DNA from: Bacteroidales bacterium
Lineage (GTDB): Bacteria > Bacteroidota > Bacteroidia > Bacteroidales > JAGOPY01
Assembly: GCA_023229505.1 (NCBI GenBank)
Contig: JALNZD010000013.1
Span: 27,270 to 91,269, forward strand
Reading direction: 5' to 3'
Length of the DNA stretch: 64,000 nt
Shown: piece after piece, positions 8,826 through 18,885 of the stretch
Numbering within the stretch: position 1 is the first letter of the stretch
How the letters are laid out: every line of letters starts with the position of its first letter
Notes under the pieces: generated by a model
Seen by the model: the letters and a program-made list of their open reading frames with translations, nothing else
What the model was told of the DNA's origin: nothing
Databases searched by the model: none
Translations under genes and position numbers: made by a program

Positions 8826-10262
8826 TTAATTAAGTTCTATTATGAGTAAATCAGGTTTGAATTTTACAATATCTGCAGTCTGGACAATACCAACTGCCTG
8901 AATACCATCGTTAGAGCCGGATGGTGAGGAATCAGCCATTCCGCCATTAGAACAACTGGCATAAAGTACAGCGCCTTTAGTTGACCATGACCATCGGGCA
9001 TTGCAACGCATATAGCCATCTTCCAAGAAAGTAGCCGTGTCATTTGCCGATGCGCCGGATTTGTCGGCCAAAAGAAAGAGGCCCGGTAGATAAATAACGG
9101 AATCAGCATCGGCAAGATAAGCTTTACCATCTGATTTAAGATAGCAAAGATCTCCGAACACAAGAGTTTGACCGGCGATTTGTCGGCAGACATTTCCTTT
9201 AGCTGTACTGTCTATTGTTATAAAAGGATCACGAGAGAATTGATCCGGTGAATCCATGATCACAGTGTCCATTACATAGACAGAATCAACTACATAGAGC
9301 GTATCAATGGAATGCAATGCAACCGGAATAGAATCATAAGAGAATTCTCCGGTTGCCGCATTATAATATAAGGAATAGGAAGTTCTGGCTGAATCAAGAT
9401 TTAAGGCATGGATGCTTGAATTGAATTGCACATTACTACTGAATAAGGTGCTATCAGGAAATATTGCTCTGGTAGGAGTTAAATAAGGATCGAAGAAAAC
9501 ACCGATAATATACCAAGCAATGCCATCGCTTTGAAGGATGGCACCGGACATGGTTTTACTAAGCCAAAAATTAGTATAACCGGCTGACTTATAATAAATG
9601 CCAGTGGTGGCATTTATAACAACTGAATTTGCCAATAAGTCAGACCTTGCAACATAGATCATGTCATTTAGCCTGGTAGTTGCGCTGCCAAGGAAAAGAG
9701 TATCGTTTGAATGAGACAGATCTATGAATGCAACAGCTTCGCTGCCTACGGTGCTGGTATAATTAGCGGAAGTAACGGTCAATGGTATTTTAATACCTTG
9801 TATTGAATCATGACGAAAACTTGCCATGACAAGTTGCCGCCTACCAGTATTATCAAGTTTACCAAGGGTAAGAAAGCCGGCTAAAGGTGAATGAGGTTCC
9901 AGGTGTTTGATAGCATCTCGCATGAAGTAGACACTATCATCGAACATGGCTTTATAACCGTTTTTATTCCAGATCGTATCTCCATGCAATTCAAACAAGC
10001 AGGAGTCTCCGGAACCTAAAGGAACGGAGACTGAGCAAGTATCAATGAAAAGGGTATCTCCTGAATAATACCAACGGCTTTGTCCCTTTACAGAATGACA
10101 ACGATAGTTGATATAAAGGGAATCTGAAAACATATGAAGACTATTGATAAGGCTGGAATAAGGAAGCTTTTTAGTTACGCCGTTTTGAACAATTACCGTA
10201 AGGTCTCCGATGCCCATGAATGTAGCTGGTGGCAGTTCTGATATTTTTTGAGGAAGTGCCAT
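8826..10262 (-). CDS. tail fibre-like protein
   Basis: The start at 10262 gives MALPQKISELPPAT...LTVIVQNGVTKK, the usual N-terminus of phage tail fibre proteins that begin with an ISELP..T and a V-Q-x-G-x-T-K-K strand. An in-frame ATG at 10337 would add a hydrophobic leader but would run 29 bp into the upstream gene, which is less likely for a virion protein. The middle is repetitive and rich in Asp, Ser and Tyr (SIDTLYVVDSVYVMDTV), as in fibre shafts. It precedes the spike by 2 bp and probably forms part of the tail tip. Confidence 0.6.
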   Translation of the reverse strand: MALPQKISELPPATFMGIGDLTVIVQNGVTKKLPYSSLINSLHMFSDSLYINYRCHSVKGQSRWYYSGDTLFIDTCSVSVPLGSGDSCLFELHGDTIWNKNGYKAMFDDSVYFMRDAIKHLEPHSPLAGFLTLGKLDNTGRRQLVMASFRHDSIQGIKIPLTVTSANYTSTVGSEAVAFIDLSHSNDTLFLGSATTRLNDMIYVARSDLLANSVVINATTGIYYKSAGYTNFWLSKTMSGAILQSDGIAWYIIGVFFDPYLTPTRAIFPDSTLFSSNVQFNSSIHALNLDSARTSYSLYYNAATGEFSYDSIPVALHSIDTLYVVDSVYVMDTVIMDSPDQFSRDPFITIDSTAKGNVCRQIAGQTLVFGDLCYLKSDGKAYLADADSVIYLPGLFLLADKSGASANDTATFLEDGYMRCNARWSWSTKGAVLYASCSNGGMADSSPSGSNDGIQAVGIVQTADIVKFKPDLLIIELN

Positions 10263-10308
10263 TTTCCAGAGAAAAAGGCAAATCAGAGTAAATAAGATAA
10301 TTCGCAGC

Positions 10309-11919
10309 TTAAGCGAATAAAGATTCACCGTCTTCATTAAGCAGTATATTAAGGTTTTCAGCAAGCAAAGGCATGGTATTGGAAAGCTCTGAATATTTTG
10401 GGTTTTTGAAGGCATATTTATAGAGAATGTCAATCTCATAAATAGTTTCGAGATCGTCAATGTTATCCACTTCCTCATTTTGTATGAGGATAGGGAATTT
10501 GTAGTCTCCAAGGATCTCGAATACTTCTTCTGAAAGCATCAGTTCTCTCAACCAGTTTTTAATTGTTTTCGAGATATATCCGGAGCTGACCTGAAAAGAT
10601 TCAGATTCAAGGATTTGGTATTGTTGGGCAACTGTGTATTCAGAAAGATTGCGTTCAAGAATCATTCTTTCGTACTTATTGATATGTTTTTTGCGCCCTG
10701 TAGTACGGAAAACATCGTAAGCTCCAAAGGAATTACGGAAGATGAAAGTACGGGAGAATGGTTGCTGACGGAATTCAATCTCATACGTTCTGACCTGTGA
10801 AATGATATTGTTAGCTTCGTCTTGAAGCCAATAATCATACTTCAGGCAAGCCTTACCATTAGGCAATTTAGCAGCGATACCAAGTGAAACATAGTCCGTG
10901 TAGAATTCATGGACTTGATACTGAGCTGTAGCGAATGAAGTGACTTGATGATTATTGGCGGAAGTGCCATCAGTGTAATATATTTTAATATAAGGGCGAA
11001 GCTGTGAAATATCATTGAATACAAGATAGAAAAGCTTATCCCTTTGGGTAGTGGTAATTCTTTTAACCAAAGGTTGCCAGGTAAGAAAAGCTTTGAAAGC
11101 AATGATGAAATCGGATAAACTATATGCAATACCGTTTAAGGCAGCAAGGATTTTGTAGTCAAAGCCTCCTAAAACCGCATAATGATCCCCTGAAAGCGTA
11201 AAAAGCTTTTTATATTCCCGATCATAGCTTTCAGCATATAAAACACGGAATTGCTTAATAAAATTAATCCTGGGATGATGAGTATCACCGGCTTCATGAG
11301 GCCATTCAAATTCAGGAGTAAGAAAATCGCAGAGAAGGTCATGGATATCAAAATTACAGTTTCCTGAAAGGTCGGGACCTACCATATCCTGACCAAGCGA
11401 TTCTTCTGAATTAAGCGGTTTTACCTGAAGAAAAACATTGTAAAAATCTCTAAGAACCGGATCAATGCCGTCAACTGCTGCAGGATCTTCAGTAATGCCG
11501 GCAATAGTACCGGCATTTCGAATTAATTCAAGGTTATAAAGTTCTCCTTCTTTCCAAGCAACGAAGCGGAGAGAAGTCAAATCATAAACAGTAACTTCAA
11601 AATCTTTAGAAAGATAATAGTTGGAATTGAGATCTTCACAAAGTACCTGAAGCCAATCATTAAGAGTTTGATTTTCTGTTGCTGTATGCATTTGTTCACC
11701 GGAATCATCCGGTTCATCAGCAAGAGGAAAAGTTATCTGTTTATCATTCCATTTTAGAACGATATTATAGCCTTGATTTTCTTCTGTTTGTGAAAATTTC
11801 AAATATAGTTTTGCAGTGACTCCGGCAGTTGAGTACTGATTATCAGTACCGATAATGACAACTTTAGGGTTGTCAATAGGACAAAGCGTTTCGAGATTTT
11901 TTGTAACGGTCAGAGTCAT
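10309..11919 (-). CDS. distal tail structural protein (536 aa)
   Basis: Located directly after the tape measure gene in the transcription direction, the position of distal tail or tail hub proteins. It is a mixed beta-rich protein with no signal peptide or recognised enzyme motif. Aromatic strands such as YKKLFTLSGDHYAVLGGFD recur through the chain. Its 3' end (10309) is 46 bp from the chosen fibre start. A role in the tail tip is inferred from gene order alone. Confidence 0.6.
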   Translation of the reverse strand: MTLTVTKNLETLCPIDNPKVVIIGTDNQYSTAGVTAKLYLKFSQTEENQGYNIVLKWNDKQITFPLADEPDDSGEQMHTATENQTLNDWLQVLCEDLNSNYYLSKDFEVTVYDLTSLRFVAWKEGELYNLELIRNAGTIAGITEDPAAVDGIDPVLRDFYNVFLQVKPLNSEESLGQDMVGPDLSGNCNFDIHDLLCDFLTPEFEWPHEAGDTHHPRINFIKQFRVLYAESYDREYKKLFTLSGDHYAVLGGFDYKILAALNGIAYSLSDFIIAFKAFLTWQPLVKRITTTQRDKLFYLVFNDISQLRPYIKIYYTDGTSANNHQVTSFATAQYQVHEFYTDYVSLGIAAKLPNGKACLKYDYWLQDEANNIISQVRTYEIEFRQQPFSRTFIFRNSFGAYDVFRTTGRKKHINKYERMILERNLSEYTVAQQYQILESESFQVSSGYISKTIKNWLRELMLSEEVFEILGDYKFPILIQNEEVDNIDDLETIYEIDILYKYAFKNPKYSELSNTMPLLAENLNILLNEDGESLFA

Positions 11920-11961
11920 GGTGCAAATGTGATATTGAAATGATAAACCTAAAAGGACAAA

Positions 11962-14900
11962 TTAAAGCGATGAATTGGCCTTTGAGGACAATTTGGAATA
12001 CCGGGAATCAACATCTTTATGAGTGCGGATGTACTCATCATTGGCAAGTAATTTGGCCTGAATACCATTTTCAAGGTTTCTGTTAAGCCGGTCCATTGTT
12101 AAAGTCTGAGCAGCTAAGATGGTTGCGATTTGCTTTTGCGAATCCCTGGCCTCTCCCCTATCTATGTTTGAATAATCGCCTGAAGCGAATTGAGGCACAC
12201 GAGCGTTTTGGATAGCCTGGATGACATGAGGATAATTCACCATCAGATTTTTTGTCGTGGCAGGATCTACGATCAATTCAGGTTTTTCACCGACCAGGAT
12301 TGCCGGGGAATTGATCAGGCCGGTGGATGGTGAATCGATAACAGGACCGGAATATTTTTTTCCGTCCTGTTGGCCGATGACATCATATTTTCCGGAATAA
12401 GCTTGCGGAATAGGTTCTGAAGCAATGGCAGCTATTTGAAGTGCGCCCATCCCTCCTATTAAGATTGCCAAAGCAATGCCAAGCCAGGGAGGTGGTGTTG
12501 CAAGTGCCGAAGTAACTCCCATTGCAGTATTGATAAAGGCTTGAAAAATAGCGGTTTCCTTATTTCTTACAGCTTGATCATGCGCTATTTTTCTTTTCTT
12601 AGCATCAAGTTCTTCATCAAGTGCAGAAACTCGCTTGTTGTATCTTTCCTGTGAAATACGGTTGTATTTCAAAAGATTATCTAACATTTCCTTTCTGGAA
12701 TTAATATGCTCCTCGAATTCGATCAATGATCTTTCCTCGCTATTTGATCTGATTTCATTGATCATGGAAAAAGCGTTTGACATGGCACCGGCAAGGGCAA
12801 GCATCTCAGTGAGTTCAATTTTGCCGTTTTTAAGATTGGTAAGCATGTTTGCCCAATCTTCTGCAGACATTCCAAAAATGTCTGTTTTAATGCCTATTTC
12901 AATGGTTGGTTCTTCAGTTGGTTTAGCCGAAGGCATTCCAAGATTAGCAAGAGCAAGTTTTACTTCCTCGATCTTTTTCAGCAAAGCATCCTTTGCTTCA
13001 TCAGAAAGAACCGAAGATTCAAGATCAAGGCTGAAATTATCTGCTGAAGGCAATTCTTCCTGAAGCATTTTAAGCAAAGTCTCAAGATGCTTTCTGGTGC
13101 GATCTTCCGTTTGTTTATCGTACCAGGCTGTAAAAGCAGCTTTTTCCTGTTCGTTGTCACCAATGATTTTGAGTTGTTCTTTATAAGCCTGTTCCCTTTG
13201 AGAATTTTCAAGCTCAAAGTCGGACTGAAGTTTAGTGACATCGGCGGAAAAAGCATCATCATTGATCTTGCTAATATTTAAAAGATGTTGCTTAAGAAGA
13301 ATTTCCTGAATGGAAATATCTTCTGCTGTCATATCCTCCTTCTTTTTGTTGAAGATACCGGCCTGACGGAGACGATCTTCATAAGCAACATTTTCTTGAT
13401 TGATAAGGCTCTGTGCATTTAAAAGAACTTGCTTGCGATATTCCTCCATTTTTTCCTGTTCTTTTTCAGCATCTTTTTCGGCTTTAGACTTTTTACCATC
13501 TCCTTCAGGAACATAGCCAGTTGAGCCACTGCCCTCACCACCGCCAAAGTTACCTCCGGTATTCAGAGTTGTTTGAAGCCCAAGTAAAGCCTTCATTTGA
13601 GCAATCCTTGCGGAAAGATCAGCGCCCTGTGTTAATTTATCATCATATTTAATTTGCTGCTGTTGTAATTCCTTCCAGATGGCTTCAACACCAAAAAGAG
13701 CTGATTTTTCTTTATCATAATAAATACCGGCCTCATTATCCCATGTTTGAGAAGATTCTCCTCTTGCATCCCTGGCTTCTATAGCTTTTTGTTGGAAAGC
13801 AATTATTTGGTTTACTCTTTCTTCCATAGATAATTCTGAGTTCAAAGCAATAGACTCATCAATCTTACGCATAGCATCCATAAGATTAACTTCCATATTT
13901 AGTTTTGTTTGAAGCACTTTAGCTTGTTTAGCTGCGGATTTTTGTTCATCTTCTTCAAGGTTAGCAATAACAATTCGATTAGCCATTTCTTCGTTATAGG
14001 CACGAAGGTTGGTTACAAGTTGGGCTGTTTCAAGCTTTTCTGCTTTCAGACCAGCTGTGATTTTTGGATTGATTTTGTTCAATTCAGTCAATACCGTTTG
14101 ACGTTGTTCTTCTGTAGTATTGGCTTTTGTCAATTCAAAAACTAATCGATTTACTTCTCTTTGTTCTGATCTTAAAGCTGCATCAACAGGAACTTTAATC
14201 CATTCATACAATGAAGTGGTTATATTTTGCAAAGCCTTGTTAATGCCTGAATTAACAAACATGGAATTAAATCGCTTACCAAGTTTATCAATGGTAGCGG
14301 CAAGATTTGTGTTTTTGGTATTAAATTCATTGGTAAGACTGGTTCCCTTATTGAATTCATCATTTGAAAGAGCCTGTTGATCTTTGAGCATTTTAGTGTT
14401 GCTGGCTAAAGTAGCAAGCACACCAACAGAACGAGCGCCAGCAAGTCCTAAACCATCCATTTTCTTTGCCATCAAAGCAAGTCCTGCGTTATTGCCGTTT
14501 AATCCTTCCAAGAACTTAACAAGAGCTGCATTGGAATCAGTTTTAAGAAGATTCGAAAAATCCTGAACTTCCATTCCGGCAATTTTGGCATATTCGCCAG
14601 GATCTTTAAACATACTCACGAATACCTTAGAGAGAGTGGTTGTAGAAACTTCTGCAGTTTGACCAAGCTGGTCCAATGTAGCTCCAAGCCCTAAAATATT
14701 TTGAAGGGAAATGTCTGCTTGTTTTCCGGCTCCACCGAGCCTTCTTGCAAAATTCACAAGATAAAGTTCACTTGCACTGGAAGCAGCACCAAGAGCATTT
14801 ATAGCAGAACCGGTTTTAAGAAGGCTTTGCTCGAGGCCAAGAGATTGCTTGAGGCCGAATAAATCAGTAAGCTTCCCAAGTGAATTGATAGCGGCTTCCG

Positions 14901-15681
14901 CATTACCGCCAAGATCGGCAGAAAGAGCGACATTGATTTGATCTGCAGCCTTGACGAAATTATAAATATCAGTAACTCCGGTAATACCCAATTTCCCGGC
15001 AACGACTGCAAGATCCCGAAGCTCTTGTCTGGATGATCGGGTATCAATGTTTTTAAACATTGAATTTAAGCGTTTGACTTCTTCTTCGGTCATACCGGTA
15101 GTTTTCATTACGTCCGCCAATGAATCAGCAAGTTTTGCATTTCCCTGAATCATTGAAGCAATGGCAAGTCCGGCAGCGGCAGCTCCGGCAACAACTCCCA
15201 TTGCAAGAGCCTGGTATTTGTTAAATGAATCAGCCAATTTGCCGAACATACCGCTTCCACCTTTGGCCGAACCTTTTAATTCCGCCATTCTCTTATTAAC
15301 GGATTGCAATTGTGTATCAACCTGTTTGAAAGCAAGTGTACCAGGGGTAAGATTAGCTTTCATCACACGAAGCTTGGCGGCTTCCTTATTGAGTTGGTTC
15401 ATCGTGAGACCTGTAAGGCCAATTGATTTGCGAAGCTGATCCTGAGCGACCTTATTTTGGTCAACAGCAATTTTGTTTTGTGTGATTTTTTGATTTAATG
15501 CTGATAAGGTTTTGCCGTAATCAGCATCAGTTTTATTAAGCTTCTTTTTTTCCAGGAGAAGCTCCTTGTAAGATTTTCCAAGGCTAGTAGCTTCCTTTTC
15601 AAGTTTGCCTAACTCATTTTTTGCTGCAGATCCATTAACTGAAATGGTTAATTCGATCCTGTCATTCGTGATTTTACCCAT
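11962..15681 (-). CDS. tail tape measure protein (1239 aa)
   Basis: Sets tail length and helps DNA entry. The N-terminal 130 residues are coiled-coil helices. Residues ~180-460 match the TP901-type tape measure core (ADSLADVMKTTGMTEEEV, AGKLGITG, LGLGATLDQLGQTAEVS-like segments). Around residues 700-740 is a Gly/Ser and Lys/Glu linker. A hydrophobic Ala/Gly-rich stretch at about 1075-1110 (TPPPWLGIALAILIGGMGAL) is the usual membrane-active segment. It is the longest phage gene, which suggests a long siphovirus tail. Confidence 0.9.
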   Translation of the reverse strand: MGKITNDRIELTISVNGSAAKNELGKLEKEATSLGKSYKELLLEKKKLNKTDADYGKTLSALNQKITQNKIAVDQNKVAQDQLRKSIGLTGLTMNQLNKEAAKLRVMKANLTPGTLAFKQVDTQLQSVNKRMAELKGSAKGGSGMFGKLADSFNKYQALAMGVVAGAAAAGLAIASMIQGNAKLADSLADVMKTTGMTEEEVKRLNSMFKNIDTRSSRQELRDLAVVAGKLGITGVTDIYNFVKAADQINVALSADLGGNAEAAINSLGKLTDLFGLKQSLGLEQSLLKTGSAINALGAASSASELYLVNFARRLGGAGKQADISLQNILGLGATLDQLGQTAEVSTTTLSKVFVSMFKDPGEYAKIAGMEVQDFSNLLKTDSNAALVKFLEGLNGNNAGLALMAKKMDGLGLAGARSVGVLATLASNTKMLKDQQALSNDEFNKGTSLTNEFNTKNTNLAATIDKLGKRFNSMFVNSGINKALQNITTSLYEWIKVPVDAALRSEQREVNRLVFELTKANTTEEQRQTVLTELNKINPKITAGLKAEKLETAQLVTNLRAYNEEMANRIVIANLEEDEQKSAAKQAKVLQTKLNMEVNLMDAMRKIDESIALNSELSMEERVNQIIAFQQKAIEARDARGESSQTWDNEAGIYYDKEKSALFGVEAIWKELQQQQIKYDDKLTQGADLSARIAQMKALLGLQTTLNTGGNFGGGEGSGSTGYVPEGDGKKSKAEKDAEKEQEKMEEYRKQVLLNAQSLINQENVAYEDRLRQAGIFNKKKEDMTAEDISIQEILLKQHLLNISKINDDAFSADVTKLQSDFELENSQREQAYKEQLKIIGDNEQEKAAFTAWYDKQTEDRTRKHLETLLKMLQEELPSADNFSLDLESSVLSDEAKDALLKKIEEVKLALANLGMPSAKPTEEPTIEIGIKTDIFGMSAEDWANMLTNLKNGKIELTEMLALAGAMSNAFSMINEIRSNSEERSLIEFEEHINSRKEMLDNLLKYNRISQERYNKRVSALDEELDAKKRKIAHDQAVRNKETAIFQAFINTAMGVTSALATPPPWLGIALAILIGGMGALQIAAIASEPIPQAYSGKYDVIGQQDGKKYSGPVIDSPSTGLINSPAILVGEKPELIVDPATTKNLMVNYPHVIQAIQNARVPQFASGDYSNIDRGEARDSQKQIATILAAQTLTMDRLNRNLENGIQAKLLANDEYIRTHKDVDSRYSKLSSKANSSL

Positions 15682-16108
15682 TGGATGCTAAAAATTTATC
15701 GTGACGGAGAATTTGAGCCTTAAGCATTTCCTTAGTCTCATCGGTGAAACCATTAGCCAGGTCATAGATTAGATGATTGAGAGTTCCGAAAACAGTCTTA
15801 TTGTACCAGGGCTTTTTTCTTCGAGAAGACCTGACACCTACCATTTGTTCTAAAAGACTGCTTTCTTTGATAGATTTACGACCGGCGCCGATTTCCTGAA
15901 ACCGGCCATACAGGTAAAAATCTATGACCAATTCTCCGGAAGCCATACTCTCCTGCATATTGACATGAAATGAAAGGGAATTGATCAGTCTGGAACTGTC
16001 AATGAGTTCTTGAGTAAGAATTGCGTTTTGCAATTCTTCCTTCAAGTACATTCCATGACCAATAAGCTTAGCACGAATGAAACGCCATTCTAATTCCTGA
16101 TCTGTCAT
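15674..16108 (-). CDS. phage tail-assembly region protein (144 aa)
   Basis: Overlaps the tape measure start by 8 bp and lies just upstream of it, the place usually taken by tail assembly chaperones or a tail completion protein. It is a basic helical protein with a strand pair in the middle (LVIDFYLYGRFQEIGAGRK). The family is not recognised. A cassette with a plus-strand gene separates it from the next late gene upstream. Confidence 0.55.
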   Translation of the reverse strand: MTDQELEWRFIRAKLIGHGMYLKEELQNAILTQELIDSSRLINSLSFHVNMQESMASGELVIDFYLYGRFQEIGAGRKSIKESSLLEQMVGVRSSRRKKPWYNKTVFGTLNHLIYDLANGFTDETKEMLKAQILRHDKFLASNG

Positions 16109-16200
16109 AACAGAACAAAAATGGGATGACTCACAAAAGCAACAAAGGACAGATCAAAGAGTCTGTGCTTCTGTTCCTTTAAATTTATTGTATATTTATA

Positions 16201-17465
16201 CCCATGTTAGCATTCATTGCCCTGCTGCATAAAAACTAGATTATGATTGAAAAAAAGATAACATATATGAAGTTGTCTCAAAGATTAGTGAATATACTCA
16301 ATTCTCATGAACAACCTCAGATTCAAATTGGTTCAGTACCTGTTCTCTCAAAATTACCAAACCATGACCTTTTTGATTTCATGAGCAATCAGACTAGAGA
16401 TATTCAGCAAGAATATAACAGGATTCAAAAACGTGTGACTGAAGACCCAGGAACAGCTGGTGATCAGGGAGAAGAAAACTGGGCCACATTATTAAGGCAA
16501 TGGTTACCTCCTGCTTTTTCAATAATTACAAAAGGTAGAATTATTAGTACAGATGGAATAGCATCACCCCAGATAGATATTTTAGTCTTATACCCTACTT
16601 ATCCGGATTATCTTAAAGATAAAAAACTATATTTAGCTGGGGGTGTTGCGGCGGCATTCGAATGTAAAACAACATTAAAAACAGAGCATATAAAAAAAGT
16701 TATTGGCAATTGTATTCAAATTAAAGAACATGCTTTACCAATTAGAGGAACCTTATATCGTGATTTAAATAGTACAATAATTTATGGACTTCTTGCTCAT
16801 TCACATTCTTGGAAAAATTCAACTGAAAAGAACCTTTCAAGAGTATATGATACTCTTTTTGAACAAGACCTTGAACAAGTAGATCATCCTTGCAAAACTT
16901 TGGACATAATGTGTGTCGCTGATTTAGGACTTTGGAGTTCTACAAAAGGCTTTTTTGGATCGCATAAATTTCAAAATGATTCAAAGAAAAACAATTGGTT
17001 GGATAAATTTAAAGATGGAGCATGTTTTACCTCATATCTTAGTTTCAACAAAAATGATGAGAACCAACTCGAGAACTTTGAACCTATTGGTTCCATGCTT
17101 GTAAAATTGATTGAAATGTTATCTTGGCAATATCCTGATTTAAGAAGGATTGCTCATTATCTTATAGGAACATATTTATCAGGTTCAGGGAAAGGAATAG
17201 TGAGATTATGGTCATTGGATAAATTAACTTCTGAAGTTAGACAAGTTATAACGTCAGGTCATATTCTTAAAGATTCACCGCCAATGGAATGGAATGAATG
17301 GGGAACAAAATTTAATTAATAGATAACGAATGCTAACCCATGGTCAGCGAGCATGCGGGTGCAGGTGGGTTTGCAAGGTTTGTGGCTCGTAAACAAAACT
17401 TGCTTTAAACTTATAGGTTATCGCTTCGCGCTCCACGCACGACTCGTTACCATCAACCGTTAACG
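16201..17465. mobile_element. inserted gene cassette with attC-like palindrome
   Basis: GTTAGCATTC (16206-16215) and its exact inverse GAATGCTAAC (17328-17337) flank the plus-strand gene at 16243, each next to CCATG. The ~138 bp after the gene (17328-17465) fold on themselves: GGTCAGCGAG and the GGTAACGAG complement near 17443-17451 pair imperfectly, as do GCATGCGGGTG and the CTCCACGCACG side. It ends in GTTAACG. A gene followed by an imperfect palindrome that ends in AAC/GTT boxes is the plan of an integron cassette. The cassette splits the minus-strand tail operon. Confidence 0.5.
16243..17319 (+). CDS. PD-(D/E)XK nuclease-like protein, DUF6602 type (358 aa)
   Basis: The core has G-D-Q-G-E77-E-N-W, then S-P-Q-I-D112-I-L-V, then A-A-F-E140-C-K142, which is the E, D and ExK spacing of PD-(D/E)XK nucleases. 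I remember this arrangement in the DUF6602 family. It lies on the opposite strand to all neighbours, inside a palindrome-bounded cassette, and so is likely a transferred accessory gene expressed in the lysogen. A role in defence against other phages is plausible but not shown. A second in-frame ATG at 16267 is an alternative start. Confidence 0.65.
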   Translation: MIEKKITYMKLSQRLVNILNSHEQPQIQIGSVPVLSKLPNHDLFDFMSNQTRDIQQEYNRIQKRVTEDPGTAGDQGEENWATLLRQWLPPAFSIITKGRIISTDGIASPQIDILVLYPTYPDYLKDKKLYLAGGVAAAFECKTTLKTEHIKKVIGNCIQIKEHALPIRGTLYRDLNSTIIYGLLAHSHSWKNSTEKNLSRVYDTLFEQDLEQVDHPCKTLDIMCVADLGLWSSTKGFFGSHKFQNDSKKNNWLDKFKDGACFTSYLSFNKNDENQLENFEPIGSMLVKLIEMLSWQYPDLRRIAHYLIGTYLSGSGKGIVRLWSLDKLTSEVRQVITSGHILKDSPPMEWNEWGTKFN

Positions 17466-17471
17466 AAAGAT

Positions 17472-17975
17472 TCAGTTCCATTTTGAAGAATCATACTCTA
17501 AGTCAGCAATCAGGTTTACCGGAAAGCGAAACATGATCCCGAAATGATTTTCAAAAACAGGACCGATCATTTCCCATCGGACCTGGTCCGGATCAAAATC
17601 AGGAATGGCTTTTAAAGAAATCAAATCACAGCCTTGCTGATCGTACTGGATCCGTGATACAATTTCCATCCCAATGGAAAAAGTATCCTGGAAGATTTGC
17701 AGCTCGGTTGCAAAATCATCAATTTTCTTGCAATGATCAAGTACAAGGAAGCCGCCTTCGATGGAAAAAAGGGGATTGTCAGCCTTTTTATCAATGACTT
17801 TGCCGGAAAGTTTCAACAGGACAATGGCCGGATATTTAATTGTTGAATTGGTCGAAGACAACAATTCATTAATGTCCATCATAAAGAAATGTTTCTTTCC
17901 AGAGGAATGAAGGATTTGTTTATGTTTCTCGGCCAGGGATTGAAAATACTGGATATAGGAGGAAAGATCAGCCAT
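17472..17975 (-). CDS. phage head-tail region protein (167 aa)
   Basis: The start at 17975 (MADLSSYIQYF) overlaps the stop of the upstream gene by 8 bp (ATGGCTGA), which fits the tight packing of this operon better than the longer frame from 18020. It is a mixed alpha/beta protein with no signal peptide. Position between a portal/head completion group and the tape measure suggests a tail-terminator or neck protein. The family is not recognised. Confidence 0.6.
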   Translation of the reverse strand: MADLSSYIQYFQSLAEKHKQILHSSGKKHFFMMDINELLSSTNSTIKYPAIVLLKLSGKVIDKKADNPLFSIEGGFLVLDHCKKIDDFATELQIFQDTFSIGMEIVSRIQYDQQGCDLISLKAIPDFDPDQVRWEMIGPVFENHFGIMFRFPVNLIADLEYDSSKWN

Positions 17976-18885
17976 TGTCTGCGGGTTTAGTATTTTGTTT
18001 GTTGAAACGGATTTTTTCATTCAGGTCAAAAAGGATGGTATGGATCGGCAGCTCCATCACTTTATTGATGTCGACAATATTCTCATTGGTCAAGGCTCGG
18101 AATACTCCTGCCCAACCGGTAGAGTCTGGGTGTTCTGCTCCATCGGAAGAGAAAACATAAGGATATCTAAACAATAAATCATTACGACATCCCTGAAAGA
18201 ACAAAAAGACAGCGTATTTGATCTGTAAACTCAATGAGAATGCGTTGTGTGAATTCTGCATGTACTGTAGATCGGTATAATTCATTCTCACAGAGTTGAC
18301 TTTATCAGAAAAGAGCTTTTCTATTCTCCAGTACCATTTTTTCCGCCTGTAAAGAATGCCGACCAGGTCATTCAGGTAAAGCGGATCCGCTGTCGAGCAG
18401 AAGGCGAGAAAAGCAGCATCCGCTTTGGCATACTCTATACCGATAACATCTTTGATGAAATCGGCAGGACCATAAAGGTGAAGCGGTGGCCAAAGGCCAC
18501 GGCGAACGGTAATTCTTGGCAGGAGGTTTCTCGTAAGTGTATTGGAAGATGTGGAAGATGATGAATGAATCCATGTGAGCATTTGAGATAGTACGAGAAG
18601 ATCCTCCTGCAAGAATACCTTAACCTTACCCCTACTGACACCTCTGCGGGTCACCGATGGAAATGGGAAAAGCCTGTACAGACCTTTAGCCATTGCCAAC
18701 TGGCCGTTGTATTGAATAAGGTATTTTTTGATGCCCAAAAAGCCAATGAGGGCGTATTTTAAAAAATCGCTTGGGATATAGAAATGAGTGAACAGGTCTG
18801 ATATTATCAACAGATCATTCTTTGAAATCTCCTGCCAGTTTTCGGGCAGAAGATATTTTTTACCTTCTATTGAAACATCAATCAT
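17968..18885 (-). CDS. phage structural-operon protein (305 aa)
   Basis: Not recognised. The protein is basic and aromatic, with a short beta-rich start (MIDVSIEGKKYLLPENW) that recalls the opening of phage tail-assembly chaperone-like proteins, in which a small protein binds its own target through that segment. It overlaps its upstream neighbour by 4 bp and its downstream neighbour by 8 bp, so it is made together with head-tail proteins. Confidence 0.55.
   Translation of the reverse strand: MIDVSIEGKKYLLPENWQEISKNDLLIISDLFTHFYIPSDFLKYALIGFLGIKKYLIQYNGQLAMAKGLYRLFPFPSVTRRGVSRGKVKVFLQEDLLVLSQMLTWIHSSSSTSSNTLTRNLLPRITVRRGLWPPLHLYGPADFIKDVIGIEYAKADAAFLAFCSTADPLYLNDLVGILYRRKKWYWRIEKLFSDKVNSVRMNYTDLQYMQNSHNAFSLSLQIKYAVFLFFQGCRNDLLFRYPYVFSSDGAEHPDSTGWAGVFRALTNENIVDINKVMELPIHTILFDLNEKIRFNKQNTKPADNG

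Noticed and set aside
10263..10511. N-terminal extension of the tail fibre gene
   Set aside because: It overlaps the upstream gene by 200 bp and is low-complexity out-of-frame sequence; the family-like N-terminus begins at 10262.
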